Positions 1 to 11,182 are shown, numbered from the stretch's first letter. The stretch: 64,000 bases of DNA from Hydrangea macrophylla (GCA_033977485.1 CM066987.1:86956588-87020587); one strand, 5' to 3'. Numbers and translations: made by a program. Notes: generated by a model not told the origin, from the sequence alone.

Positions 1-850
1 TTTATAAAATTTGAGGGCCTGTTAAGTTAGCAAAATAGTATTCAATTTTCCATTTTCATTTCTAGATTTTGTTTTCTATGGAAAAAAATAGAAAATGCAT
101 TCATTTTGTTAAATTACGAGAAACTATTTTCTAATTTAGAAAATATCTAAAAAGTGTTTTATTGAGTTAGTGCAATTTGGAAAAATATAGAAAAGAGTTT
201 TCCAATTTGGAAAATGAGTAGATTTGAACACAATTTCTATTTTTTTTTTTTTTTTTTCTGAAAAAAATTTCTGGAAAACAGGGCCAATTTCCACAAATGA
301 ACAGGGCCTGAATGTTTACTCTTTGTTCTCTTTGTTCTTTTTCTAAATCCAACCAACATCCTACCACTGTCATTCATCACTCTCTTAGTTTTCGTATTTG
401 TGTCACAGTTCTCCCCAACATCAATATAATGACACCAAAACAACTATAATACCTCCAATATATTTGTAAATCTATGATTAAAAAAATAGAAGTAGTCAAA
501 ACACGTGTATGCCCTATTGCCCTCGTATGGTACGCAGATAATTTTTGAATTTTTTTTATTAACTCATAAAATATATATTGGTAGTGTTAGGTCATTTTAA
601 AGTCACATCATAAAACGGTTGGAGTGAATTGCAACACGAATTGAAAGCAAGGGACACCAATGACATTAAGCCAAACTTGTGGGGCTAAGTGATATTAAAG
701 CAAACCCCAGGGGAGGTCACTAATAGTTCAACCTATAAGTTTTACTGCTCACCTGCAAAAAGGAGAAGAAAAAAAAAATATTGGTATAACAAAATGCAGA
801 ACCATGATCCATTATTGTAATTCTAGTACAGTTATTACCGGACAAGGCCT
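1..850. other. AT-rich intergenic sequence
   Basis: No gene, RNA or transposon end is recognised here. The open frames are short and run through A/T tracts (for example the T run near 240-257). It ends where the CACTA-like element begins. Confidence 0.5.
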
Positions 851-854
851 CCCT

Positions 855-1140
855 ACACCAAATTGGCTGAATTGTCACACTTATTTTCAGGCGATTTGTC
901 ACGGTTTGGACAGTGACAAATTTATCACGGTTATATACAGTGACTACATAGAAATTGGTGACAAAAATACAAAATTGTCACGGTTAACAGTGACAATGTT
1001 TGAGGTAGTGTGTCACTGTCTAAACCGTGAGAAATTTCAGTATATCACCAAATTGGCCAAATTTTTACACTTATTTTCGAACTATCTATCACGCTCATAT
1101 ACAGTGACAAATCTTGGGGTAGTTTGTCACGGATAAACAA
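855..1140. repeat. Left subterminal repeats of the CACTA-like element
   Basis: Repeated GTCACGG/CAGTGAC motifs in both orientations. The segment starting at 856 (ACACCAAATTGGC followed by ACACTTATTTTC) is repeated in diverged form from about 1047, a duplication with a period near 190 bp. In CACTA elements such motifs are usually transposase-binding sites; here that is inferred from the family, not shown. Confidence 0.65.
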
Positions 1141-1259
1141 AAATGTCACTAATTTGCGGCATATCAAAAACAAACGTCGGCCCCAATTTTTTCATTTCCC
1201 GCTTATGTTGGACAAAAGGGCAGAGTTTTGGTAAAACCTAATTCTTACACTAGGCACCA

Positions 1260-1416
1260 ATTTATTTTGTAAAGAAGAGACATATCTGTCTCCAATCTCC
1301 TCTTCTATCTCTCAACCCCTCCATATCTGCCTACCATGACCTCTTTCTCTCACACATAAACATACACAGAGAGAACTATCCTCGATGCCACCACCAAGCT
1401 GCCACTATAGTCACCA

Positions 1417-1452
<36 letters not shown>

Positions 1453-1615
1453 CTCCCTCTCACAGTTGCGCCACCACCAAGCCGCCACCGCCATTGCCGC
1501 TCCTCTCTATCCCTCCTCTCACAGTCGTGCCACCACCAAACTGCCACCGCTGTCGCCGTCTCCATGACACACATTCGACTCCCTTCTCTTTGTTGGCTTA
1601 TCATATCTAACCTTA

Positions 1616-1660
<45 letters not shown>
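1260..1660 (+). repeat. CT-rich 5'-UTR-like segment with CT microsatellites
   Basis: Pyrimidine-rich stretch with (CT)n runs at 1420-1449 and 1621-1658. The open frames over it are low-complexity and spurious. The composition resembles a plant 5' UTR or promoter, so it may be the upstream part of a captured gene; that is inference. Another (CT)n run is at 2680-2708 and a run of about 25 C at 3099-3123. Confidence 0.4.
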
Positions 1661-1661
<1 letters not shown>

Positions 1662-1985
1662 CTTTTCAGATCTGGTTCGAACCAAGTGACGAGGGAAAGC
1701 TATTCCTCACTACTAACTTTGGCTCAAGTGGGTTCCCACTTGATCGAGGTATATATGATACTTCCCTTATGGTTTTAAGCCTTATTTCATTGGGGATTTT
1801 TATAATTTTTGGTCTTGCAAATGAGGTTTCAAGCTTAATTCCATTGTTGGTGTGTTGATTAATTGCTATTGTCACCTGGGTCGTGTGGACTAGAGGTTCT
1901 CTCTCTCACACGAACACATGCACCAATTTTATTGATGCTTTCTCAAAGTCCTATCAAACATTGAATACTTTGAACTTTGAAATAG

Positions 1986-2047
1986 GGTCTGATCAGAGCA
2001 TTGAACAACTTAATGATGTCACTGCTCTCACTGGAATCAATTTAGAG
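1986..2047 (+). pseudogene. Captured TAF4-like exon fragment
   Basis: One exon-sized segment reads SDQSIEQLNDVTALTGINLE, flanked by a splice acceptor (ATAG before 1986) and a donor (GTATGA after 2047). The motif DQSIEQLNDVTA(V/L)(S/T)G(V/I)NL is the conserved stretch just before the histone-fold part of plant TAF4, a TFIID subunit. No other TAF4 exon is recognised nearby, in particular not the expected downstream glutamate-rich and histone-fold segment. It is therefore a captured piece inside the CACTA-like element, in the same orientation as the BUBR1-like exons further right. Confidence 0.6.
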
Positions 2048-2676
2048 GTATGATCTTTTGGTTGGGGTTCTCTCTTTTCTGTTTTGGTTTTGTTTTTTCA
2101 TTTCTGTTTTGCAAGATATTTTGGCATGAGTTGGCTTATGATATTCAGTTTTGTTTTATCTTAGTAATGGTTAGTGCCGTGCACAAGATATAGTGGCTTA
2201 TGCCCCGGCCACGGGGAATGATTTAAATAATTTATGCCTTTTTTTTAGCCCGTGCCTCGATATTAAGTGATTCAACTGTTGGAAACTAATTGTAAGACCT
2301 GAGTTTTTACTCTCCCTCCCTCAAGGTTTTTACTAATCTTTTCTGTTAGATTTAGGTTGTGGGTATTTTTATTTTTTTTGTTTCTAATGAAACATGTGAA
2401 GGGCACAATAATGGATAAAGAACAAGTCCTAACCCACTCCTTAAGATCCAGAATAAATTGTAATCAACCCCCAAGAATTCCAATAGATTAGTATTTTAAG
2501 GCAGACAAAAGTGTTTAAATGATATGTCAATCAACCTATAGTTAGGAAACCTGAAACTGGAAGAGATAGAGCTAGTTCGAGGCTGAATCCGAGTTATTTT
2601 AGTTATTCCTTATATAGATACTGCTATAAATTTAAGGCCTTAGCTATTATTAAGAAAATAAAATAGGGATACAAAG

Positions 2677-2712
<36 letters not shown>

Positions 2713-5093
2713 AGGGTAGTTCTTGTGAGAACAATAGCGGTTTAGATTTTTTATTTGATACTATGGTTTTTTAATTTTATATTATGATTAATGTTTATAA
2801 ATAAATATATATTATGATCTATATTTAGGTTCAACATCAAAGCATGATCGATATCCCTCCCTCTTAAGTCTTAACCATCCTTGACCCCACACATATAATA
2901 TAAATATCATTCATATCTTGTAATGTCATAACCACCATACTAGCTTTTGCTCTAATATGAGTGTGTGCTCACATTATTTTTCTATTTATTTACAATTGCA
3001 AACAGATACCATTGACAATTATATAGTGACAAAGGAGAAAATTCAATCATCAAATGGCTACATTGCAAATAGTTCTCTGACAACATCTCTCTCTCTATCC
3101 CCCCCCCCCCCCCCCCCCCCCCCAATTGAGAAAGTTAGTAGAAAAGATTTTATTAAAAAAACTTTCTTAGTGTGGCTATGCTGCTTGTTTCACAATCACT
3201 ATGATCACATTGAGTTGCCTCCATCCAAAAATACATATATACCCAATAGGCCAACATGATGTCATAAAACTCAATTTTCCCTTTAGTGGTGCCTATGGTA
3301 ATTGAGGTTATTCATAGAAGCTCATACTCAATAATCAGAGTTGATTTTCTTGCCTTTCTTGTGTAAGAATCATAATTTTACTTTTTTCACAGCCCTTTTT
3401 TCAACATTTATGAGTTTACTTCCTTCTCCTAAAAACGAGCTCTAGTTTTTTCAAAGTTTTGGCCGGGCTGATTCAATTTATGTGCTTGTTGATATTCTTT
3501 GGTTTGATGATTTTTTTTATGAGCAGCTATATATGGCTTATTTTCTTTATGAGCAGCGACATGTGGGGTTTCTTTCTGCGAATCCATTGCTTGAATTGGC
3601 AATTTGATGTACTTTGTGAATTTGTGTTGTGAGTCTCCTTTGTGGTATTGAAGTGCGGTCGCTTATGTGTTATGGCTCTGCTGATTGATTAACAGTTCTG
3701 TAATTGCATCTATCTCAAATTTTTGGATTGTTTTGACTTTTTTTGTTTTGGTTTAATTTGTTGCTTGCTTGGTTACATTCAAGCTCTCATTGAACTTGAG
3801 CTCATCTCTACTCTATTAGTTGGGTACTTTATTGAAATGTCATAAATGAACAAGTGCTCACGTGATGTTGGTACTCATTTTATATTTGACTCTTACCCAA
3901 TTTGTTTTTTGTTTGAAAAGATTTTCAACCCCTTTATTAGCACTTTGTTTTGACCAAGATTTTCAATCTCTTTAATAGAACTTTGTTAACCATTGGACTA
4001 ATTAGAGAGAGAGGAATTGATGGAGAAATTCCCCCTTTAAGTGTTGTTTGAATGAACTTGATGTTCCGCATGGCTATTTCTCATTATCCTTGAAAGGGTG
4101 AGCCAACAACATTTCTTATAATTTATGTTGGTAGGAGTAAAATTAAGTATTGGCAATTACTGTTAATGAGATTTAGTATTTCTTATTGTTGGTGATTACA
4201 TGAAATGATTTTCATTTGAAAGTCCTTAATACGTTGACATTTTGATAATCAATGCCAGCAAAATTTGCCAGTAAAGACAGCATATGTTAACACTAGAGGC
4301 AAAAACGACAATTGGAAGGGTGGGGCCATTGAACAATTTATGTAGGCGTAAAACTTCAATGTCCTTTTGGGGGATGTGCACTAAGTTAATTATTTTTAGC
4401 TTCCTGATTTGAAGAATTAAAAATAGGTGATAAAAATTTAATTAGCTTGGAAATGGAAATGATAGTGAGTAAATCAACTTGATCAATATTCAGAATCAGT
4501 GATGACTGCTGCAGTTTGTTACTTTAACTTTATGCAAGGTCCTTGTAGAATTATTTAATATTGACTATCAATATTCATAGAAGCAGGTTTTCCCATGGAG
4601 TTTGATGCACACTGACTTGGACTTGTGAATGCCTCATCAAATTATTTTATTGAAAAAGTTAGTTGATTTCAGTCAAAATATACCGAAACTGAATTGTGCA
4701 AACCTTTTATTCTAGTTTTAACTTTTAAGTAAGTCCATAGCATTCCATTCATAGACCTTACTTGTTTTTTTTTTCGGTGAAGCGACTGGTGGGTCCACCG
4801 TCCACATTTATTCTTTCTTTGTACGTGATCCTGTAAAATAAAGCTTTGTGCTGAATTTCATTCATTCTGCTTGTATGGTGATTAGTTTACTCAGACCGTG
4901 GCATTTGTGTGCTCATCAGGTTAGGGTGAGTACTATGCTGGGATCCTCTGCCCCTCTTCGTTGGTGAAACCGTGCAAGGGTTCAGTTCTAGTTCAAAAGC
5001 TACGTTTATCCTTTAAATTAATCACTCCTCTTGCGCATAGATTTAAGCCACATCAGGTTTGTAATCTGCTTTTTGTTTTGCTCTTTAGTGATA
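2048..5093. other. Interior of the CACTA-like element with no recognised gene
   Basis: AT-rich and intron-like. The open frame at 2957-3259 runs through the poly-C tract at 3099-3123 and is not credible. No exon with conserved protein similarity was recognised between the TAF4-like exon and the Helitron end at 5094. Confidence 0.4.
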
Positions 5094-5121
5094 CTAGCAT
5101 AGAACCCGCGCGATGCGCGGG
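5094..5121 (-). mobile_element. Helitron 3' terminus, minus orientation
   Basis: Read on the minus strand this is a hairpin CCCGCGC-ATC-GCGCGGG (5105-5121) followed after seven bases by the terminal CTAG at 5097-5094, with T as the next minus-strand base. This is the standard plant Helitron 3' end. The rest of that Helitron must lie to the right and so would include the BUBR1-like exons. Its 5' TC end could not be placed with confidence. Confidence 0.65.
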
Positions 5122-5309
5122 AACGTTATTTGTCTTGTAAATAATAAAGTCATGGCTTTAATGAAATTGTCATTGTACTTACATTTTTTTAACATAATAA
5201 TATATATATACACAAGAAACAAAATAAATAAATACTATAAAGTTGTTATCTTCTTCTCTTTATTATAATGGGACTATTGGGTCATGGCTGGCTTTAAATG
5301 TCACTGCAG

Positions 5310-5467
5310 GCTGAAAATTGTGGTGATGCTGAAGTCATATATAATTTTCTGGATGCAAACCAAATTGGGTAGACACATTCTGTTTTCTTCATATCATATG
5401 CTTTGCACATGTAGTCCAAGAACAAAATCAGAAAAGCAAATGATATTTTTAATAACGGGATATCTAG
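5310..5467 (+). pseudogene. BUBR1-like exon, Mad3/BUB1 homology region
   Basis: The acceptor CTGCAG precedes 5310 and the donor GTAAAC follows 5467; the last codon is split and completed by the next exon (AG + G giving Arg). In-frame TAG codons occur at 5370-5372 and 5412-5414. Otherwise the reading frame holds through about 52 codons. Confidence 0.7.
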
Positions 5468-6134
5468 GTAAACTCCTTGTATCTAATTGTTGTAGTTTAA
5501 TTCAGCCATTTAGTTGGATTAGTGATCTAATTTACTTCATTGGTCTGTTTCTTGGAGTGAAAAGTTTCAACTCTTGGATTCTGATTTGAATTTTAATCAC
5601 TTGCACATATTCAAGGGAAAAAAGTTGTGCATGTTTAGTTTTAAACTAGTTCACATCATACATATTGATCGCCTTGCCAGGTCGACTATAATATTAATAA
5701 TTAGTCCTATTTACTGAACTCGACTGGACAGTGATGAGCAGGGTATCGAATCACAGGGACTACAATCATAGATACACTGTAATTCTGAAGTTGATTTATA
5801 CATTGGTTTAAGAAAAGAGAATTGGTGAGTGATTTGTAATTAAACCAGTAGTTAACAGCCCAACTACGGGTATTGCATTTGGTTAGAGCAAGATGAAATA
5901 GTAGATGAAAGTTTTTGTTACTATGCTTCCAACTAAAATTTAATTGTGTCAGGATAAGTTACAAGTATTTGTTACTAAGCTTCCAACTAAAACTTAATTA
6001 TGTCAATCGCCTGTTATTCCAAATCAAGTGATATTTTTGAAGCCCACAATCATCTACTCCGTATATTTCTCAACCCTAACTTTCTTTTTTCTTTTTTTTT
6101 TTTTGGAAAATCAACATAGCTCATGTAGTTGTAA

Positions 6135-6343
6135 GGGTAAATTGCACTTTTCACACCCTTGAAGTTTGAGTGGTTTGGCACTGGAGACCATAGAGTTTCA
6201 AATGTGGCATATTGGTGCCTAAAGTTCATTGGACTTATTTGTTGCAGTTGTGAAACTTTAGGGGACCAAAACGCCACATTTGAAATTTTAGGATCCAAAG
6301 TGCCAAACCGCCCAAACTTTAGGGGTGAAAAATGTAATTTACC
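6135..6343. mobile_element. Mutator-type MITE with 9-bp target duplication
   Basis: About 209 bp. The ends GGGTAAATTGCAC and its inverted partner GTAATTTACC extend into long inverted arms that share GTTTGGCAC and TTTCAAATGTGGC. The flanking 9-mers are TAGTTGTAA (6126-6134) and TAGTTGTGA (6344-6352), eight of nine identical, which fits a MULE-derived MITE. It lies in the intron between the first two BUBR1-like exons. Confidence 0.7.
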
Positions 6344-6696
6344 TAGTTGTGAATTCTAATACTTGCTGTGTCCTGTTTTCTCTTGCACTGCATTTTTCTA
6401 AAATCAACATCCATCATATTTAACTTATAGGTGAAGAATGCACTGCTTTCTTGTGTTTGATTATTTCTTAAGCTTAAAGTTGGAATTTTTTGATACTGAG
6501 CGAAATTGTTGAAATGAGATGTAATGTCTTTATTTCCTTGGACTATTCTTCTGCACTTGATTTAAGGAGTTGGAATTTATCACACACCAAAGAAAGATTG
6601 TTATTCTCTCTCATTGAGTTCTTTGTTTATCAGTAATGGTTGACATAGTATGACAATTGACAAACATGCATTTCTTATTTGTTTTCTTCGTGCTAG

Positions 6697-6936
6697 GAAT
6701 GCTCGACCAGTTGAGAAGTTGGAGGAAGCTTAATTATAAGAAATTTCTCGCACATTCTATGAGAAGACAGAAAGCTATAGATGTGTGTCATTTACTCTAA
6801 TAGAGTTCCTTTCTTTATGTTCTCTTTGGTCCAATTGTGTTTATAGGGCTGTTATTTCCTATGTTCAGGAGGATTTAATAGAGAACCGATTACCACTTCG
6901 AAGCTTTGGAACTGTCTTGACCAAGGGAGAAACTAG
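6697..6936 (+). pseudogene. BUBR1-like exons two and three
   Basis: 6697-6782 follows a GTGCTAG acceptor and reads NARPVEKLEEA, then after a one-base shift YKKFLAHSMRRQKA. 6869-6936 follows a TTCAG acceptor and reads EDLIENRLPLRSFGTVLTKG. The donor after 6936 is TAAG rather than GTAAG, suggesting loss of one G. Confidence 0.65.
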
Positions 6937-7584
6937 TAAGCTCAATTTCTGAACTTGTGACATGACATCTGACTGAGGTTTCCTGCTGACATTATTCTTA
7001 CTAATGCAGGAACCCAGAAGACAAGTTGTTCTGATCTTGCTAGGAAAAAAATGAAGACGGATGGGTAAGATTATGAATTTTTCAGCTTAAAGTCCCTAGG
7101 CAGTTGCAAGTTGTAGTAGTGCATTGCTCTAGAGACAACTTATGTGTATCCTTTTTTGCAGAGCCAACTCAAGTGTTTAGTAGTTTATTGGTATAACTAT
7201 TTTGTGTAGGGGAAAGGTGGGTAATTGCGGTTTTAATTAAAAAAATTCTACTATTCAGGAGTGACCATTAGACAGGTTATGATTTGTTTAAGCCTTGAGG
7301 GTTTTGCCAACTAATACTTTGCACACATTGATCGCTTCACACAACGTGGTCTGAATCAGGGTCAGTAAAGGTCCACCGTTTAGAAAATTAAGAAACCCAC
7401 TTGAAATTTACCCTTTGAAGTGATGAATTAGGATTCAAAAAAGTTCTATTTTTTTTTTTGTAAAAAAGCAACACTATTTATAAAAGGCCCATAGACTAAT
7501 AACGGTGTCAATAAGATCCTGGAAACTGAAGTGAATAATTCTTTGTGAATATACGTCAATTTACACTTATGTGTAAATATCATT

Positions 7585-7937
7585 ATGTATGGCTTAGGGA
7601 GCTCCACTGACCATATACAAAGATACCAATGTCGAAATCCCTTGAGTCACGAATTAGAGTTGTCAAAGACAGACCTGAACTCCTGGCACATTCTTGGAGC
7701 TCGATCAGAGAGAAATAAAGAAAATACTGCAATGCCTGCGAAGTGGACATCAACTAAGGTCAATTTCGATTTCAATTGTATGTCGTTTGTATGTTGCTTT
7801 CGCTAGTGTTTGTGGTCTTTTTGTTAATAGTATCTCACCCATTGTTAGTTACAGATTCCACAGAGACCTGGATTTAGAACTAGAGGAGCAAATGCCAGTG
7901 CCTCTATTGAGGTGTTTGTTGATGAGGAATGTGCAAA
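7585..7937 (+). pseudogene. BUBR1-like KEN-box exon and following exon
   Basis: The first block is open from about 7585 to 7758, with donor GTCAAT. It carries the KEN motif in the context GARSERNKENTAMPAKW. The second block, 7855-7937, follows a TTACAG acceptor, ends at a GTGAGT donor and reads GANASASIEVFVDEECA. Both are free of stops, so decay is uneven along the captured gene. Confidence 0.7.
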
Positions 7938-9227
7938 GTGAGTCATAATAACACTTCATACAAGTCTGACATTTACCCAAATAAAACCAGTGAACATACA
8001 TGTTAAATGCTTGTATACTAGCTAAGTTTATAAACATAAATAATAAAACTACACAGTTTATGAAGATACATGAGGTTGGCTCTTTATACAAGTCAATGTC
8101 AATCCTGGATAAAAGGCTTATTGCACACACTACACTTTATACAAGTCAAACTCAAACTTGAATTTCATGCTCCTTTGATAAATAAGATAAGTTCAAACAT
8201 ACCTGAGCTCGACTCGGCTTGTAGATATCCCCACCTGTAACTGTAATTGCTTTCTGCAACAAAAACCTAGTGTAGATCATCACGTAAGCTATGATTGGGC
8301 AAATCTCAAGTCAAACAAAAAAAGTAGATCCAACTCAATCCCCAGTAAAAAAAAGATGGTGGAGAAGACTGTGATCATTCTTTTGTATTGAAAAATGATC
8401 TTGGTTATGCTTGTCGTATCTGGTGGAGAAGACTCTGACCATTGTCTTGGTGGTGGTTATTATTATCATTGTAATCATGACTATATGATTTGTCGCTTGA
8501 TATAAAGAAGAAAGTATTAGTTATTATTTCCATGCTGCCATACTATATGGAGGTTCTTATGTAGAGAAACTTGTGGCAGGTGATGTATGATGCATTTGGT
8601 GTAAGATTATAGGTTGGACGCCAAGCAGAGGTTATATCTATCATGTTTTGCAATCAGTTCATTCAAGGACACTCTCACTGCTGGTTAAATGATCAGTTGA
8701 ACATAAAATACGCCATAATGCATCATTTGGTATAGCCATTTGTAAATGTACGTTGGCTTTGTAACTTTTTTTTTTTTAGAATTTAACTTAATTTAATTAA
8801 GTTTTGGTTTGAGTATTGATATTTTCTTTTTCTCCTTGCAGGTTTTAAAGACATTGTAGTTGTGATGTCAAATGATAAGAGTTAGACGTTGGTTCTAATA
8901 TGTTGAATACCTTAGATGATGTTTTATACACTTGTATTGTATTGGATAGTTATTTTAACTATCTTTTATACTGGTTGCAAAAATAATTGATTGTTTGGAT
9001 GTTTATTGGAAACATGGATGTCTTGTATTATAACTAAACATGTTTTTATTTTAATTTAATCAATAAGCATTGGTTAGTTGATGTCCTTTTACTGTTTTAG
9101 CATTGTGTTTTGTGGCGATTTTACAATTTGTGTTTATAATAGGTTGTCGTATTGGATTGTAATTTTTGTTATTTGTGTCAGGTACCAAAAGTACTAGGGT
9201 GGATTCTCGCAAAAATAAAGTTTTTAG
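7938..9227. other. Downstream interior of the CACTA-like element
   Basis: AT-rich, with no recognised coding sequence. An acceptor-like CTTGCAG at about 8835-8842 precedes a short open stretch that could be a 3' terminal exon of the captured gene; no similarity supports it. Confidence 0.35.
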
Positions 9228-9666
9228 TTTTTTTTTCAAAAAATTCGATTTGTCACTGTTAAAACCGTGACAATTAGAGAAAAGCGTGACATTATTTTTA
9301 CATGGTAGTCACTGCTATTAATAATTGTTACAGTCTAACACCGTGACAAAGAATGTGACTAATACCATAAATTGTCACGGTCGAAAATCGTGACAAATAA
9401 TGTGAAAAATACCACAAATTGTCACGGTTTACGGCCGTGACACATAAATAAATTGTCACTGAGTAGAACAGTGACAAAACCGTGACAATTGGAAGTGATA
9501 TGTCACTTTTAAAGTGTAACATATGAACCGTGGCAAAGAGTATTTGTCACGGTTCTTGACAGTGACAATGTTTTTTGTCACACCCGAAAATGTCACGGAT
9601 TTTAACCGTGACAAAGGGCCTTTGTCACTGTCCAAACCGTGACAAATCGGCCATTTTCGTGTAGTG
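9228..9666. repeat. Right subterminal repeat array and terminus of the CACTA-like element
   Basis: About ten inverted pairs of GTCACGG/GTCACTG with CCGTGAC/CAGTGAC, spaced roughly 30-60 bp apart and ending in the CACTA terminus (GTAGTG at 9661-9666). The paired arrangement could form many small hairpins. Similar arrays in CACTA elements bind the TNPA-type protein; that role here is inferred. Confidence 0.7.
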
Positions 9667-9737
9667 GATCGAAGGGCTTCATTTCATTACATGAATGTGT
9701 GAACTTCGAAGGCTCAAACAAGAGTTAATGATCTGGT

Positions 9738-10088
9738 TCACATAGGGGCACTGGCTGCACGCATAGCTATGAACTTGGTGATTAATTTGTCATGAGGTGG
9801 CCAGCTCTCTTTGATTGAGGGAACATCTGAAAAGTTGGTGATCCATTCTGATAAGAAGGGAAATTTCTCTGTATCTATAATGTTTAGACCAATTGCGTCT
9901 TTTAGTACACTGATCAAATTAGCCATCCACCCCATTGCAAGATCAAGAAATCCGATTTCATCTCCACTGAAGAATTTCTTTCCCTTTAACTGCTTTTCTA
10001 TGAATTTTAGGTTCTCCAAGGCTGGACGAATCGCTTCCTCTCGCTCATTTTCGTGTGCTAAAAATACATGCCATACGGATGGCATAAG
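9738..10088 (-). pseudogene. GSTU exon 2 (C-terminal helical domain)
   Basis: Exon 2 begins at 10088 after the acceptor TTGTAG with LMPSVWHVFLAHENEREEA and ends with a TGA at 9740-9738. It contains typical tau-class pieces such as ENLKFIEKQLKGKKFF and GDEIGFLDLAMGWM. No stop or frameshift is present. The CACTA-like terminus lies only about 70 bp beyond the stop codon. Confidence 0.85.
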
Positions 10089-10091
10089 CTA

Positions 10092-10468
10092 CAATTGTGG
10101 AAAAGAATAGTTACCTGACTTGCAAATGGATCTCCAAGCAAGCTAGAAATGTTAAATGCTGCAAATTTGAGATCTCAAAGGTTATTTCACTTCTCATTAT
10201 CTGAAATTAATTCATTTATTGAAAGTTTTTTCTAGCATGGTTGTTAGAATTGGTTGATTCATACGATTCGGTTCAAGTTTTCTACAACCTGATATGATCA
10301 CAATTCATAATTTCGATCTTTAAAGTTTTAAGTGTACGACTTTCAATATTTTGAGTCTTGATATTGCATAAAACTTGTGTCTAAATTGCTATTTTTTCGT
10401 TTTAAGCTTTGTACTTGTGTTTATGTGCGAGCACACACACACACATTATATATATATATGTATGTACA
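10092..10468 (-). other. Distal part of the GSTU intron
   Basis: Intron sequence between exon 2 and the copia insertion. Contains an (AC)n/(TA)n microsatellite at about 10432-10460 immediately beside the insertion point. A donor-like CAG/GTAACT near 10113-10118 after a short open stretch is probably chance. Confidence 0.6.
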
Positions 10469-11172
10469 TGTTGGGGAAAAATGCGAAAATCCCCCAATAT
10501 TAGGAGTAATACTTCCTAACCCTTGTCTAGTGTAAATTAAATAGGAACAAAAAATAATATCCAAGCCACAATGGATAATTTTCTTTCACCACAATCAAGC
10601 ATAAATAATAAAATTATAATGCACCCAAGCAAGAAATAAATAGACACCAAGATTTATGTGGAAAAACCCTCCAATGGAGAGGGAAAAAACCACAGGGAAA
10701 CTCCAAAAGATTCCACTATACCAAAATAAGGAATACAAATGTTCTATCAAGTTTTTGCCCTAAAACTTGAGGTATCCAAATGAATGAGAGTGAGTACAAG
10801 GGTTACCTCTTAGGGTTCACAATACCCAAAGGAATACAAGCAACCTTCAATATCTAAATGAATTGATTAGCCAAACAGTCCCTTAAAGAACCCACCTTCT
10901 CCTTCTTGAAGTTGCTGCCAACCCGAGACCTTGTCTTCAGCATCCTATTGCAGCCACAATGTACACACAGACAAAGAAACCCCTTCTCTATATCTCTAAT
11001 TGTTTTGCAGAACTTGTGATTGAATCAAAGGCTTTTACTACCTTTTTGCTTATTTAGTCATAGTAAGGCCTTTGGCCCACATGGGCCCAAATAAGGAAAT
11101 ACGGAGTAAATAATTAAAAAAACAAGTATAACTTGTATCTCATGTGTATAGAAAACACATGGTATACCAACA
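10469..11172 (-). repeat. 3' LTR of the intronic copia element
   Basis: 704 bp, TG...CA ends with the inverted terminal TGTTGG/CCAACA. The adjacent 11173-11183 reads on the minus strand as a purine-rich tract (GAGAGGGAGAT), the expected polypurine tract. Confidence 0.9.
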
Positions 11173-11182
11173 ATCTCCCTCT

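Larger units (their letters stand above)
5310..7937 (+). pseudogene. Captured BUBR1/Mad3-like spindle-checkpoint gene fragments (six exons)
   Basis: Six exon-like blocks in the right order and strand match plant BUB1-related (BUBR1/BMF, Mad3-like) proteins: 5310-5467, 6697-6782, 6869-6936, 7010-7064, ~7585-7758 and 7855-7937. Recognisable pieces are DAEVIYNFLDANQIG, SKNKIRKANDIFN, PVEKLEEA and KKFLAHSMRRQKA (Mad3/BUB1 N-terminal homology region), LPLRSFGTVL, a KEN box in RNKENTAMPAKW (K-E-N codons 7717-7725), and SIEVFVDEECA. Breaks: TAG codons after QIG and inside the first block, a one-base frameshift in the second, and a damaged donor after the third at 6936. The N-terminal start and the rest of the TPR region are not found. 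In plants the family binds CDC20/APC-C in the mitotic checkpoint; this copy cannot encode that. Confidence 0.75.
851..9666. mobile_element. CACTA-like composite DNA transposon carrying captured gene fragments
   Basis: The right end, read on the minus strand from 9666, begins CACTACACGAAAATGGCCGA, a typical plant CACTA terminus. The left end at 851 reads CCCTACACCAAATTGGC, a degenerate version. About 40 bp inside each end lies a shared stretch of roughly 29 bp in inverted orientation (left ~894-922, right ~9620-9648) containing GTCACGGTTTGGACAGTGAC. Both subterminal zones hold many further GTCACGG/CCGTGAC motifs. No TNPA/TNPD transposase is seen, so the element is non-autonomous. The 3-bp flanks (CCT left, GAT right) do not match, so the left boundary may be eroded or this may be a recombinant of two copies. 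The interior carries TAF4-like and BUBR1-like exons, a Helitron end and a small MITE. Confidence 0.65.

Noticed and set aside
1350..1685. Open frames of 111 and 60 codons over the CT-rich region
   Set aside because: They are Arg/Glu or Ser/Leu repeats generated by (CT)n and continue on both strands; no domain or codon bias supports coding.
5898..5910. 5' end of the minus-strand Helitron (minus strand ATCTACTAT)
   Set aside because: The base context fits, but it would include only one of the six BUBR1-like exons, and the short motif is expected by chance in AT-rich DNA.
10113..10165. Extra GSTU exon upstream of exon 2 (short open stretch ending CAG/GTAACT)
   Set aside because: Tau GSTs have one intron and the two recognised exons already give the full length.
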